The translations under genes and the position numbers were made by a program. From the NCBI GenBank assembly GCA_029973955.1, contig JARKQJ010000204.1, forward strand, positions 1 through 45,644: a stretch of 45,644 bases of DNA, in the 5' to 3' direction. The stretch comes from Paludibaculum sp. (GTDB taxonomy: Bacteria > Acidobacteriota > Terriglobia > Bryobacterales > Bryobacteraceae). The notes under the pieces were generated by a model. It was not told the origin of the DNA and made no database searches. It saw nothing but the letters and a program-made list of their open reading frames with translations. Position 1 is the stretch's first letter. The number at the start of each line of letters is the position of its first letter. This document shows positions 45,101 through 45,644 of the stretch, one piece after another.

Positions 45101-45644
45101 GCTTCTCCACGGGTGGCCGCGCCTGGTCCGCTGAAATCGCCTCAGTGACCCGGATCGTCTTCAGCCCGGCCTCCACCACCGGCTTCTTTGCCGCGTCGGC
45201 CGATGCCTTCTCCGTCGTCGCCCCCTCAGGCCCCTGCCCGCAGTCGTTCCTGTGGTGGGATCGCGCCGCCACGCCATCTTCAGCCACAAGCCAGGTATTT
45301 CAGCTCTCTGCCTGCGACGGAGCCGCCGCTCAGTACCAGCTCACTCCCGCATCCGGCATCGGTGCCCTCTTCACTGTCACCAGTTTGGCCGTCCCCGCCT
45401 CCCGCGGTGAAGTCGCGGGCTCCGCCGTCTATCGCATCACCGGTGCGCCGGATTGGCGTGCATTGCCTCAGTCGCTGGAGGTGAGTGTCACCGCCCCGCC
45501 CTTCAACGCCGCGAACGCCCAGCCCCAAATCGGTCCCGGGTCCCTTGCCGCCGTCAACGGCGCGGGACTCTCCGCCGCCGGCGCCGAGGCCGCTCTCGAC
45601 CTCTCCGGTACTCCGCTCACCGTGGTCCAGAGGTCTCCCTTTAC
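42142..45644 (+). CDS. Large secreted multidomain protein (3' end outside window)
   Basis: The frame is open from ATG 42142 through the last base (1,167 codons, no stop), so the gene is partial. The signal peptide is MLNVLRRPLQLGLISLLAAA then ASAQ. Domains: LGFP-like repeats around residues 254-293, 472-500, 520-540 and 577-615 (GGPTGFLGFPTGE, LGGTAGPLGFPSMD, FEGGLLELYPGE); a Big2-like Ig domain (314-390); two further Ig-like domains (629-806, the second Big1-like, GNPIPGVPVTFQASPG); and a C39-peptidase-like domain (813-1013). The end (1,120 on) starts like the Solibacter-type C-terminal domain. Function unknown; probably exported, maybe by the adjacent T2SS. Confidence 0.85.
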   Translation, partial: MLNVLRRPLQLGLISLLAAAASAQTTTPEVGADSPSDYIASRFAAAYTRNLFYTKVFPTPVANVQKLGTAGLVQLFYDPTKTTNVRLGLIKADANAPTTVDSSGFIAAGDVYQVLSTMWAYAASANGTSATAPASMNTTGYPTMDTATCSPMGDANCLYQTFDKKYVLFVYSKPLSASAGSTFALRDPFYTVWNTAGGLSSLGPVVFGELAVTSPVSAAAATWQRYQNGAIVSITSGVQITRLFTVKQPVYDLYLANGGPTGFLGFPTGEARSLTNGNWRQTFEGGTIDYAPGGPATLMLPVSEVNIPGSGLPLRLKLGDSYTLKARLYASNGTELLDRTVTWTTSNSKIVALDTQGATAVLKAAGGGVATVYAVSEGKSSPAVTAYVSAPCCQAGEGAPQASIAQAIIDAINRNRLQVRLPTSSAVQRVGLGYVQSFNDAATSERYLIAVPDNISTGYLLRGGILARYETLGGTAGPLGFPSMDATSSGRQLFLNRSALAGNPVRLVQGSTLDKWSLLGYETGVLGSPASDPVSFTTFTATAGTMQVFDRGAILTAAAGALSGHSQFVSGPLYAQYMVLSGPSGDLGMPLNDEVMIDGVRHQDFEGGLLELYPGESEVRVTLRPRTPSINATPNPVTAGGRVRLAAGGFPSGTQLRITVTGQPAFDVAAPQGAFAWESAVASSAASSTVTVQATATTGEFAEGSFRIRSLTDAEPKLTKASGDAQTGVPGALLPERLRVLLRDSSGNPIPGVPVTFQASPGASIEAADAQTDIRGQASALLRLPVSEGVALATATAARLVTTFQARSAPLSLVNFPRMRQNLQAPLGRGSATIAERGALLASLANIIRYHQDRGELPLINGPADVASLNNYLTGLCVPLLSGSGASACDGFLQSNSSGEQLVNLFRVPLFVGGATDLQVGQPNMEAIRDWLAAGSPVLVSLRMAAGGAPAGMHHIVATGVAANGAILSFDPSDFFGRNSVNEFLDGFSTGGRAWSAEIASVTRIVFSPASTTGFFAASADAFSVVAPSGPCPQSFLWWDRAATPSSATSQVFQLSACDGAAAQYQLTPASGIGALFTVTSLAVPASRGEVAGSAVYRITGAPDWRALPQSLEVSVTAPPFNAANAQPQIGPGSLAAVNGAGLSAAGAEAALDLSGTPLTVVQRSPF

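Overview
This window looks like a chromosomal segment of a GC-rich acidobacterium, most likely near Solibacter/Bryobacteraceae. That placement is an inference. It rests on GC-rich coding DNA, a set of secreted ThuA, Gfo/Idh and SASA-type carbohydrate genes, a Solibacter-like type II secretion (T2SS) locus with a sigma/anti-sigma pair in front, and a large secreted protein whose last visible residues resemble the Solibacter-type C-terminal domain. No tRNA, rRNA, CRISPR array, transposase or phage gene was seen.

Region 1 (1-16,969) is a complete S10-spc-alpha ribosomal superoperon, all on the plus strand and in standard order. It runs from the tail of tuf through rpsJ, rplC, rplD, rplW, rplB, rpsS, rplV, rpsC, rplP, rpmC, rpsQ, rplN, rplX, rplE, rpsN, rpsH, rplF, rplR, rpsE, rpmD, rplO, secY, adk, map, infA, rpmJ, rpsM, rpsK, rpsD, rpoA and rplQ. 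It ends at a strong intrinsic terminator. rpsD has a TTG start behind a full Shine-Dalgarno and a hairpin-bearing leader.

Region 2 (17,000-20,460) holds three housekeeping protein-folding and metabolism genes: an Hsp20 chaperone with a near-consensus sigma-70 promoter, metK and tig. Strong hairpins separate them. Two of these hairpins, on either side of metK, are almost the same sequence.

Region 3 (20,460-28,670) is mostly on the minus strand. A probable four-gene operon encodes a secreted amidohydrolase, a Tat-exported Gfo/Idh oxidoreductase, a sugar-phosphate isomerase/epimerase-like TIM barrel and a secreted double-domain ThuA protein. A sialate O-acetylesterase-like gene diverges from it. 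plsC and folC follow on the minus strand.

Region 4 (28,779-42,060) is a tightly packed plus-strand run. It starts with an ECF sigma factor, a zinc-type membrane anti-sigma factor and a secreted protein of unknown function. The pseudopilus and secretin machinery follows: gspE, F, G, H, I, J, K, an L-like protein (PilM/PilN-like), an M/PilO-like protein, a C-like protein, a small secreted protein and gspD. The C-like and small proteins share a TPFG motif, and the secretin carries a Gly-Met-Tyr repeat in the position of the N3 constriction loop.

Region 5 (42,142 to the window end) is one open frame of more than 1,160 codons that runs off the window. It encodes a secreted multidomain protein with LGFP-like repeats, Ig-like domains and a C39-peptidase-like domain that seems to have lost its catalytic cysteine. 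It may be a substrate of the adjacent secretion system.
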